A DNA stretch of 7,450 nt from Bacillota bacterium (GTDB lineage Bacteria; Bacillota; Clostridia; Christensenellales; Aristaeellaceae): assembly GCA_023435435.1 (NCBI GenBank), contig JAEYRW010000205.1, positions 1 to 7,450 on the forward strand. The letters are read 5' to 3'. This document shows positions 1 to 5,416 of this stretch, one piece after another; positions within the stretch are counted from its first letter, which is position 1, and every line of letters starts with the position of its first letter. The notes below the pieces were generated by a model. It was not told where the DNA came from and made no database searches. It saw only the letters and a program-made list of their open reading frames with translations. Made by a program: the position numbers and the translations under genes.

Positions 1-40
1 ACCCACAAGGGTCGGCGCCGCGCCGTTTCGCGCCCCGGAA

Positions 41-682
41 TCATCCGCGCTCCGTAAAATAGACGAGCCCGCCGCGCATGCGGGTGGACAGGTACCAGAG
101 CCTGAGGTCGAACCGGATTTCCTTTCCCTCGTCGCTTGCGCAGGCCACGAGGCTTCCCTCGTCCAACGCCGCGCCGGTGATTGTGATCCAGTGCCAGCCT
201 TGAATATTCTTGACCCGGCCCTTGGTGAGGTTCAAAAAGGCCACGGGACAGTCGCTCTCGAGTCCGGCGCGCACAAAATCTGTCAACGCGGAAACGGGCG
301 CGCGATTTCTGCTCATGTAGCCGTGCACTTCAAATACGTGCGGCACAAGGGAAATCCCCCGGTCCGCAGCAAAATTCATGACGCCGCTTTCGTACATCTC
401 CACCCGGTTGAGCCCCATGCTCCCCGGCGTAACGAATTGATAGACTTCCTCCATATGGGCGGAAAAGCGGTCCTTGCGCGTATCTTCCCCGCCGTAGAGC
501 GCGCGCAGAGACGGCCGGGTCATGGCCAGATAGGCCGTCAGGTTGGCGGCACAGGTGGGCCCGCAGCCCGCCCGCTTGTGCCACTCGTCCAGATACCACT
601 CCTGGTCTCCGCCAAAGAAGGCGCGCTCTGACTCCACGTCCGGAATGTTCAGAACCTCCGGCCTTGAAACGGTAACAATCAT
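41..682 (-). CDS. C39-like cysteine peptidase-fold protein
   Basis: A 213-residue protein of the papain-like C39/C39-like fold; its substrate is unknown. The motif AGCGPTCAANLTAYL (residues 38-52) matches the nucleophile helix of this superfamily, with Cys40 the likely nucleophile. GWHWITITG (162-170) supplies the likely catalytic His164, and Asp184 in the following strand region (ASDEGKE) could be the third residue. There is no signal peptide or membrane segment, so it is probably cytoplasmic, and no ABC-transporter domain is fused as in bacteriocin exporters. The frame is open up to 835, but I chose the ATG at 682: it has a GAGGGAT ribosome binding site about 5 bases upstream and lies 25-30 bases downstream of a good promoter, whereas the longer form would contain that promoter within its coding sequence. 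It appears monocistronic within the window. The fold assignment is fairly secure; whether it cleaves peptides, transfers acyl groups or is inactive cannot be told. Confidence 0.75.
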   Translation of the reverse strand: MIVTVSRPEVLNIPDVESERAFFGGDQEWYLDEWHKRAGCGPTCAANLTAYLAMTRPSLRALYGGEDTRKDRFSAHMEEVYQFVTPGSMGLNRVEMYESGVMNFAADRGISLVPHVFEVHGYMSRNRAPVSALTDFVRAGLESDCPVAFLNLTKGRVKNIQGWHWITITGAALDEGSLVACASDEGKEIRFDLRLWYLSTRMRGGLVYFTERG

Positions 683-713
683 GTGATCCCTCGCTTGCCT
701 GACATTCCCTATC

Positions 714-742
714 AGTATACCGCATCGGACGAAAAACATCAA
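714..742 (-). promoter_or_regulatory. SigmaA-type promoter of the C39-like gene
   Basis: Read on the minus strand, a -35 box TTGATG (742-737) is separated by exactly 17 bases from a -10 box TATACT (719-714). The start point would lie near 707, giving a leader of about 25 bases before the ATG at 682. A perfect TTGACA lies further upstream (756-751), but it has no acceptable -10 at 16-18 bases, so it is not the preferred -35. Confidence 0.6.
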
Positions 743-875
743 ATAACATTTGTCAAAATTCGCCAAAAATGCATGGTACGCAAACCGATTGGCGCGCGAA
801 GACCCTTGATTTTCCCTCTCACTCTTTTCGGGCAATCTTAATTCATGATGCGTTCATTTTAGGAGAAACGCAATC

Positions 876-904
876 AAAAAGACCCCCGTCCATTTCCGGA
901 CGGG
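876..904 (-). terminator. Rho-independent terminator, leftward
   Basis: On the minus strand a 7-bp perfect GC-rich stem (GGACGGG at 898-904 on the plus strand pairing with CCCGTCC at 885-891) with a 6-base loop is followed by GTCTTTTTG, a run of five T (plus-strand A run at 876-880). It points leftward and is the first terminator after the rhodanese operon, although it is about 290 bases past the last stop codon because an inverted-repeat element lies between. On the plus strand no T run follows the stem, so it is probably not bidirectional. Confidence 0.7.
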
Positions 905-936
905 AGCCTTGCTTCCGAAAGGTCATGCCAATGGAG

Positions 937-960
937 AATATTACTTCGTCCAAAGCGCCG
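937..960 (+). repeat. Left terminal inverted repeat of the 246-bp element
   Basis: The outer 14 bases pair with 1169-1182 with one mismatch, and the inner GCGCCG (955-960) pairs with 1160-1165; the bases between are unequal in number (four left, three right). Confidence 0.65.
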
Positions 961-1159
961 AGAGATTTTTTCGTCCCGCGAGGTTTGTTTGCCGCGGTAC
1001 ACCGCGACAGACAAAGCTGCCTCGCGACCGCGCCGACAATCTTCGGCACGCGTTGAAGCCGGAGCGAGGCGTAGCAGCGCTACATTGCGCGGAGGGCGAC
1101 GACGCAAGAGGTTGGTTTTCCGTAGGAAACCCAAATCACTTTGCGACCGGAAATAGATC

Positions 1160-1182
1160 CGGCGCGACGACGAAATAATATT
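1160..1182 (-). repeat. Right terminal inverted repeat of the 246-bp element
   Basis: Reverse-complement partner of 937-960. Its outer end lies 11 bases before the end of the rhodanese coding sequence (TGA at 1194-1196, minus strand), so the element abuts that gene's 3' end. Confidence 0.65.
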
Positions 1183-1193
1183 TGGAATTGGTA

Positions 1194-2093
1194 TCAGTCG
1201 GTGACGACGGGGTAACCCGCGCCGAGCCAGCCGGAGCCGCCCTCCTTGCCCATGCCGCCGCTGAGGTTGTAGGCGTCATAGCCGAGCAGCCGCAGGATGG
1301 CCGTGGTCTGGGAGGCCGTCTGACCGGTGTAGCAGTACACAATGATGGTCTTGTCGGTGGGCAGCTGCGCTTCGAAATTCTGCTCCATGCCCGCGCCGAA
1401 GGGGTTGTTGACGGCGCCCTGAATGTGCCCGGCTTCGTAGTCGGCTGCCTGGCGCACGGAATAGACGAAGTAGTCGTCCATCATTTCGGCGTCCATGAGC
1501 TCCATGAGGCTCTCGGGCTTAAAGTTGAAGTTGGCAAAGGCGGTATCCTTCTTGGAGACCATGTCCTCGAAGTACGCGGTGACGGCGGCCTGCACGTCGG
1601 GGTCGACCTCATAGGTGGCCTCGGGCAGCGTGTAGGTCTCGGCGTCGCAGTAGGCCTCATAGCCCTCCGTGGCGGAGATGCCGTTGTTGAACCCGCCCTG
1701 GATGTTGGCGGCGAACTTGCCCGCCACATTCAGAAGCGCGGTGGTCTGGGAGGCCGTCTGACCGGTGTAGCAGTAGATGTAAAGCTGCACGTCGTCCGGA
1801 ATCATGGCGAGGCTTTCCGGAACGGTCATGCCGTAGGGTACGTTGACGGCACCCTTCAAGTGGCTTTCCGCATAGACATCGGGCTGGCGGATGTCGAGAA
1901 TCAGCATATCCTCGCCCGCGTCGATCTTCGCGAACAGGTCCGGCACCTTGATCGTGTACTTCGCGCCGTCATAATTGGCCAGATAGTTCATGGCCTTCTC
2001 CTCCACGACGGGGGAAACTTCCTCCGCGAAGGAAACGGCGGTCAACGAAGCGACGAGGGCAACTGCCAGGATGAGGGCAAACAACTTCTTCAT
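1194..2093 (-). CDS. Secreted tandem-rhodanese protein
   Basis: A 299-residue exported protein with two rhodanese homology domains, predicted to act outside the membrane in sulfane-sulfur transfer or a related thiol reaction. Residues 1-23 form a typical signal peptide (KK, then a hydrophobic core, probable cleavage after SFA) with no lipobox. Domain 1 (about 48-140) has LDIRQPDVYAESHLKGAVNVP and the active loop YCYTGQTA with Cys108; domain 2 (about 190-299) has RQAADYEAGHIQGAVNNP and the same loop with Cys254. In both, the arginine common at the end of a CxxxxR loop is replaced by Thr (CYTGQT), and in domain 2 the usual Asp before VR is Ser (YSVR). The linker is rich in acidic and aromatic residues. 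The start is supported by GGAGAG 7 bases upstream. It is the second gene of an operon, 23 bases after the rhodanese lipoprotein. Its active loops are encoded by identical 35-bp DNA segments. Confidence 0.85.
   Translation of the reverse strand: MKKLFALILAVALVASLTAVSFAEEVSPVVEEKAMNYLANYDGAKYTIKVPDLFAKIDAGEDMLILDIRQPDVYAESHLKGAVNVPYGMTVPESLAMIPDDVQLYIYCYTGQTASQTTALLNVAGKFAANIQGGFNNGISATEGYEAYCDAETYTLPEATYEVDPDVQAAVTAYFEDMVSKKDTAFANFNFKPESLMELMDAEMMDDYFVYSVRQAADYEAGHIQGAVNNPFGAGMEQNFEAQLPTDKTIIVYCYTGQTASQTTAILRLLGYDAYNLSGGMGKEGGSGWLGAGYPVVTD
1303..1337 (-). repeat. 35-bp direct repeat, copy in rhodanese domain 2
   Basis: Identical over 35 bases to 1741-1775, 438 bases away in the same frame. 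It encodes YCYTGQTASQTT around Cys254. Sequence outside the repeat differs between the two domains. Confidence 0.9.
1741..1775 (-). repeat. 35-bp direct repeat, copy in rhodanese domain 1
   Basis: Partner of 1303-1337, encoding the same active-site peptide around Cys108. Identity includes third codon positions, so it exceeds what protein conservation alone requires. Confidence 0.9.
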
Positions 2094-2116
2094 GGTGATA
2101 CTCTCCTTTTTTGTAA

Positions 2117-3037
2117 TCAGGATGCGTCCTTGCCGCTGGGGACGACCGCCCCGGACGGCATGTCGATGGGGTTACTGGGGTTTGACGCCCATTCCAGGTA
2201 CGCGCCGTCGTAAATCTTGATGTTCCTGTATCCGGCGTCATAGAGCCTCAAAAACACGGACGCCGCGCGCATGGACGTTTGGCAATAGATGATGGCAGTC
2301 TTTTCGGGGGGAATCCCCTTGCCGATGTAATTGATCCGCGTCGTCTCGACGCTTTTGAACGTACCGTCCTTATAGAAGTTGTCGGCATAGTCCCAGAGAA
2401 TGGACGAGGGCACCTTGCCGGAAGCCTCGTATTCCGCGTCGGTGCGCACGTCGAGGAGCACCACGTTCTTGTCAGGCTCGTTCACCTGCGCAAGCACGTC
2501 CTCGCTCGTGGCGAGCCACTGGTCCTGCTTTTCCCCGGCCACATACTCGGTGGGCGTCACCTCCGTCTGCGCGTCCGTAAGCGCGATGCCCGCCGCCTCG
2601 ATGGCGTCCAGACCGCCGTCCACCACCAGCACGTTCTCGCTTCCATACATGAGCATGGTCCAGAAAAAACGCGCGGCGTTCATCTTGTTGTCGTCGTAAA
2701 CCACGATGGTGGTGTCGTTCCCGATGCCCTTTTCACCCAGGAGCTTCTGGAGCTTGTTCTTTGATGTAAGCGTATTGGCCACCGGCACGCTGATCACGAT
2801 GTCTTCCTGCGTGATGTTCACGGCGCCTTCCACATGGCCCGCCGCATACGATTCCGCGTCCTGCATGTCCACGATCACCACGCCGTCCTTGCCGATGTAC
2901 GAGCTTAAGGACGAGGCGGGGATGATCTTTTTCCCGCTCTGCGCGTAGTCATGCGCGGCGCACGATGTGAGAACGCAGATAAGCGCCGCAAGCATGACGA
3001 GCGAAAGCGCCGTTTTCCATCGATGCCTGAAGGTCAT
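2117..3037 (-). CDS. Rhodanese lipoprotein (thiosulfate/3-mercaptopyruvate sulfurtransferase type)
   Basis: A 306-residue membrane-anchored protein with two rhodanese domains, the architecture of thiosulfate and 3-mercaptopyruvate sulfurtransferases. The signal peptide ends in a lipobox VLTSC, so Cys26 is the likely lipidated residue and the protein would face outward. Domain 1 (about 37-155) has VVIVDMQDAESYAAGHVEGA, but the catalytic position in VVYDDNKMNAARFF is Asp115, so this domain is probably structural, as is usual for the N-terminal half of this family. Domain 2 (about 175-290) has VVLLDVRTDAEYEASGKVPSS and the loop YCQTSMRAA, with Cys252 and Arg257 giving an intact CxxxxR active loop. 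The start ATG at 3037 has GGAGG 9 bases upstream, and TATAAT lies about 40 bases upstream. It is first in a two-gene operon with the secreted tandem rhodanese. The physiological donor and acceptor cannot be inferred. Confidence 0.85.
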   Translation of the reverse strand: MTFRHRWKTALSLVMLAALICVLTSCAAHDYAQSGKKIIPASSLSSYIGKDGVVIVDMQDAESYAAGHVEGAVNITQEDIVISVPVANTLTSKNKLQKLLGEKGIGNDTTIVVYDDNKMNAARFFWTMLMYGSENVLVVDGGLDAIEAAGIALTDAQTEVTPTEYVAGEKQDQWLATSEDVLAQVNEPDKNVVLLDVRTDAEYEASGKVPSSILWDYADNFYKDGTFKSVETTRINYIGKGIPPEKTAIIYCQTSMRAASVFLRLYDAGYRNIKIYDGAYLEWASNPSNPIDMPSGAVVPSGKDAS

Positions 3038-3076
3038 TTCATCAATCCTCCGTTCGCGTTTGGCCTCTATTCTTTA

Positions 3077-3105
3077 TTATACCTGATTCGTCATTGTTCA
3101 CGTAA
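3077..3105 (-). promoter_or_regulatory. Promoter of the rhodanese operon
   Basis: A perfect TATAAT -10 box reads on the minus strand at 3082-3077, in the context GGTATAATAAAG. The -35 is weak: TTACGT (at 18 bases) or TACGTG (at 17) is the best available and overlaps an imperfect palindrome, so an activator may be needed. The leader before the ATG at 3037 would be about 33 bases. Confidence 0.5.
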
Positions 3106-3110
3106 TAACG
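3089..3110. promoter_or_regulatory. Imperfect palindrome, candidate operator
   Basis: CGTCATT (3089-3095) and AATAACG (3104-3110) are inverted copies with one mismatch and an 8-base spacer. The site covers the presumed -35 region of the rhodanese promoter and lies about 55 bases upstream of the -10 box of the divergent glycosyltransferase gene, so a bound regulator could affect both. Such short palindromes also occur by chance. Confidence 0.25.
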
Positions 3111-3161
3111 GAATTAAATGTAACATGCCTCTTTTTAATGCCGCCATCAAAATCCGCAATG

Positions 3162-3170
3162 TGCTATAAT
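3162..3170 (+). promoter_or_regulatory. Extended -10 promoter of the glycosyltransferase gene
   Basis: TGCTATAAT is an extended -10 element (TG, one base, TATAAT at 3165-3170). No convincing TTGACA-like box lies 16-18 bases upstream, which is tolerated for extended -10 promoters. Transcription would start around 3176-3178, leaving a leader of only about 15 bases that contains the GGGAGG ribosome binding site. Confidence 0.55.
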
Positions 3171-3192
3171 CAATGCGATGGGAGGTGTGCGC

Positions 3193-4722
3193 ATGGGACG
3201 GAAGAGCCGAAAAGCGCGGACGCTGTTTTTCTTTCTCGCCGCCTTTTTCTGCCTGAACCTTCTGGTTCTGACCCGCTTTCCCCTGGTCCATTCCGACGAA
3301 AGCTGGCTCGCCGGGCTCACGCGCAACATGATGGCCTCCGGCTCGCTGGGCGTCACGGAGCCTTTTTTTGACCTCAAGCCCCGCTTCCCCCACGCCATTA
3401 AGGCCCTCTTTCACGTTCTGCAAATGCCTTTTCTGCTGGTGTTCGGATATTCCGCGTTCTCCGCGCGGCTTTTGTCGCTCCTGTTCGGCACGGGAGCTCT
3501 GTCTCTCGCCTTTCGCTGCGCGCGAGAGACCGCCCCGTTTCGCCTCTCCCTCGGCTTTGCCGCGCTGACCGCCGTCAACGGGCAGTTTCTGGCGGCTGCC
3601 CACACCGCGCGGCAGGAGATCGTCCTCCTTTTCGGCATGCTCCTTCTGCTTCTGCTCCTTTTAAAAAGCGGCGGTGCGGCGGGAACCCGGACGGCCGTTT
3701 CCCTCGGCGTCATCACTGGGCTGTGCGTGGGAATTCATCCCAACAGCCTTCTTCTTGCCCTGGGCTGCGGTCTCGCCATGCTGCTTCCCATGCTCGCCCA
3801 AAAACGGATTCGGTGGAAACCCCTTCTCGCATACGCGGCGGTCACGGGTGGAATCGCCGCGCTGTTTGTGGGGCTGAGTTTTTTATTTGACCCGCAATTT
3901 CCCGCGCACTACATGGCCTACGGCGAATCGGAATTCGACCTGATCGTGCCCCTCGCGAGCAAATTGGGGGAATTCGGGTATTACGTCCAAAAACTGTGGT
4001 GCGGCGTCAGCGGCACCTACCGCCTGCCCCTTCTCAAGGCGCAGCTCCTGCTGTGGCCCGTTCTCATGCTCCTCGGAACCGTGCGGGCGTTCCGCACCCG
4101 GGACGCGAAGCTGTTTACCGTCCTTGGCATGTCCCTGGGCGCGCTTCTTGGCACCATCGTCATCGGGCGCTACAACCAGTTGAGCGCGATTCTTTGGATG
4201 TTCCCCCCGCTTCTGCTCCTGCCGCCCCTTTTAAGCGGATTCCGTTGGCGCAGGGCCGCCTGGGCCGCACTGGCCGCCTGCCTTTGCGTGTGCTCCGTTC
4301 TTTCCTTCGCGCCGGATTTTTCCCACTCCTACGAAGGCTATCTCGGTGAAATCGCGGCCTATGTCGCCCCCGATGAAAAGACGCTGGGGAACCTCAACGC
4401 CGGGTTTTACTTTGAAAACGACGCGCTGCTCGATTACAGGAACCTGTCTTATTTAAAGGAAAACGGCCTGTCCTTCGCCGAATACGTGGAGACGCGCGGA
4501 ATCGGGGTGATCCTGTGGTCGGACGAGATGGACTATATCTACAGCCACAGACCTACCTGGAACATCGTCTACGGAAATCCCCGGTATGTGGAGGAGGTCG
4601 AGGCCTTCCTGTCCGCGCGCTGCACCTGTGTCGGGGCATTCGAGGACCCCGGGTATGCGGTGCGCATCGTGCGGGAGATCGGCAAACCCTACAAGGTCAG
4701 GGTGTATCGGGTAAATCCATGA
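3193..4722 (+). CDS. GT-C type membrane glycosyltransferase (PMT/ArnT-like)
   Basis: A 509-residue polytopic membrane protein resembling glycosyltransferases of the PMT_2/ArnT (GT39/GT83-like) superfamily, which move a sugar from a polyprenyl-phosphate carrier onto an acceptor outside the membrane. A basic start (GRKSRKAR) leads to a first membrane helix (about 10-27), followed directly by an extracytoplasmic loop with HSDESW; Asp35-Glu36 is the acidic pair expected for catalysis in this fold. About ten further hydrophobic segments follow (roughly 75-372), with a loop AHTARQE near 136-142. The last 130 or so residues form a soluble domain of unknown function. I chose the ATG at 3193, since GGGAGG (3180-3185) lies 7 bases upstream; an in-frame ATG at 3178 would sit at the predicted transcription start. 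It is the only plus-strand gene here and its 3' end overlaps the convergent ABC ATPase gene by 26 bases. Donor and acceptor are unknown. Confidence 0.7.
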   Translation: MGRKSRKARTLFFFLAAFFCLNLLVLTRFPLVHSDESWLAGLTRNMMASGSLGVTEPFFDLKPRFPHAIKALFHVLQMPFLLVFGYSAFSARLLSLLFGTGALSLAFRCARETAPFRLSLGFAALTAVNGQFLAAAHTARQEIVLLFGMLLLLLLLLKSGGAAGTRTAVSLGVITGLCVGIHPNSLLLALGCGLAMLLPMLAQKRIRWKPLLAYAAVTGGIAALFVGLSFLFDPQFPAHYMAYGESEFDLIVPLASKLGEFGYYVQKLWCGVSGTYRLPLLKAQLLLWPVLMLLGTVRAFRTRDAKLFTVLGMSLGALLGTIVIGRYNQLSAILWMFPPLLLLPPLLSGFRWRRAAWAALAACLCVCSVLSFAPDFSHSYEGYLGEIAAYVAPDEKTLGNLNAGFYFENDALLDYRNLSYLKENGLSFAEYVETRGIGVILWSDEMDYIYSHRPTWNIVYGNPRYVEEVEAFLSARCTCVGAFEDPGYAVRIVREIGKPYKVRVYRVNP

Positions 4723-5416
4723 GGAAACGGGCGCGCGCGGCTGCGGCTTTCGCGTTGTCGTTTCCGATCATTTCACGAATCCCCCGGCGTTCGGGCGTCA
4801 TCAGCGCGATGCGCGGGGCCAGGACCACGGCCTCCCCGATGTCATGGGTTACGAAGATGACCGCCGCGCCGGTCAAATCCCGCAGCTTCAGAAGGGCGTC
4901 CTGCGCATTTTTGCGCGAATGAACGTCCAGGCTCGAAAAGGGCTCGTCCAGCAAAAGCACCCTGGGTGAGACGGCCATGGCCCGGGCAAACGCGCCCCGC
5001 TGGGCCATGCCGCCGGAGAGCTGGCGCGGATATTTGCCTGCCGCGTCCTTTAACCCCATCTCGTCGAGGCAGCGAAGCGCGAGGGCGCGCGCCTCCCCTT
5101 TGTTCAGCTCGGGCCGCGCCTTTTTGAGCGCGAACAGAATGTTCCCAGAAAGCGTCATCCACCCAAAGAGCTGACGAAAATCCTGAAACACCATCCACGC
5201 GTCCTTGTCAGGCCCTATGACCCGCCTTCCGTCCAGTGTTATCTCACCCGCGTCCGGGGAAAGAAACCCCGCCAGCAGCCTGAGAAGCGTCGTCTTTCCG
5301 CAGCCGGAGCGCCCGAGGATCGCCAGAAAATCGCCGCCCTCCACGGACAGGCAGACGTCCTCAAGCACCTTCTGCGCCCCGAAGGACTTTGCCACTTTCT
5401 CGCACGATAGCGTCAT
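4697..5416 (-). CDS. ABC importer ATPase, nitrate/sulfonate/taurine type
   Basis: A 239-residue cytoplasmic ATPase that powers the importer encoded just upstream. All nucleotide-binding motifs are present: Walker A GRSGCGKTT (35-43), Q-loop with Gln78 in VFQDFRQLFGWMTL, signature LSGGMAQR (133-140), Walker B VLLLDEP (153-159), D-loop SSLD and the switch His191 in VTHD. Sequence around the Q-loop and signature is typical of the SsuB/TauB/NrtD group, and the length fits. The frame is open to 6046, but the true start is the ATG at 5416: it overlaps the permease stop in an ATGA arrangement with a GGGGAG ribosome binding site upstream, and homology begins at once (MTLSCEKVAKSFG). It is the last gene of the operon. 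No terminator separates it from the convergent glycosyltransferase; the two reading frames overlap by 26 bases. The substrate is not known. Confidence 0.9.
   Translation of the reverse strand: MTLSCEKVAKSFGAQKVLEDVCLSVEGGDFLAILGRSGCGKTTLLRLLAGFLSPDAGEITLDGRRVIGPDKDAWMVFQDFRQLFGWMTLSGNILFALKKARPELNKGEARALALRCLDEMGLKDAAGKYPRQLSGGMAQRGAFARAMAVSPRVLLLDEPFSSLDVHSRKNAQDALLKLRDLTGAAVIFVTHDIGEAVVLAPRIALMTPERRGIREMIGNDNAKAAAARARFLMDLPDTP

Larger units (their letters stand above)
937..1182. mobile_element. MITE-like or structured-RNA element with terminal inverted repeats
   Basis: A 246-bp non-coding block bounded by inverted repeats: 937-950 and the reverse complement of 1169-1182 agree at 13 of 14 bases (AATATTACTTCGTC against AATATTATTTCGTC), and an inner GCGCCG (955-960 against 1160-1165) continues the match. 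Direct copies of TGGA sit one base outside the left end (932-935) and directly outside the right end (1183-1186), a possible but weak target-site duplication; an outer CCAAT/ATTGG pairing (928-932, 1186-1190) is an alternative boundary. The interior is a chain of hairpins: a long imperfect one at 977-1026 (CGCGAGG with CCTCGCG, then TTTGTTTG with CAGACAAA, then CGCGG with CCGCG), and smaller ones at 1032-1047 (GCCGA/TCGGC), 1071-1083 (GTAGC/GCTAC), 1114-1131 (GGTTTTCC/GGAAACC) and 1147-1162 (CCGGA/TCCGG). Open frames here have no ribosome binding site or recognisable protein. It could be a non-autonomous transposable repeat, a structured RNA, or both; which strand is functional is unknown. Confidence 0.6.

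Noticed and set aside
1..25. Two small adjacent palindromes (ACCC-ACAA-GGGT and CGGCG-CCG-CGCCG) just past the C39-like stop codon
   Set aside because: They could be part of a terminator, but no T run is visible on the minus strand before the window ends, and GC-rich sequence gives such short stems by chance.
191..631. Plus-strand open frame of 146 codons opposite the C39-like gene
   Set aside because: Antisense shadow; His/Pro/Arg-rich with no domain and no ribosome binding site.
683..835. N-terminal extension of the C39-like frame to 835
   Set aside because: It would contain the TTGATG/TATACT promoter, and its starts lack a ribosome binding site, unlike the ATG at 682.
843..1134. Minus-strand open frames of 68 and 86 codons across the inverted-repeat element
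   Set aside because: They lie in the hairpin-rich element, have no ribosome binding site, run through the terminator stem, and give Arg-rich translations typical of spurious genes in repeats.
769..1178. Plus-strand open frames of 95 and 89 codons in the same gap
   Set aside because: Same reasons: no ribosome binding site, no recognisable domain, and overlap with the terminator and inverted repeats.
1182..2213. 343-codon plus-strand open frame opposite the secreted rhodanese
   Set aside because: It is the antisense shadow of a gene with a signal peptide, ribosome binding site and two recognisable domains. Its Val/Gly/His-rich translation resembles no family.
3178..3192. Earlier ATG for the glycosyltransferase
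   Set aside because: It lies at the predicted transcription start and before the ribosome binding site; the ATG at 3193 is correctly spaced.
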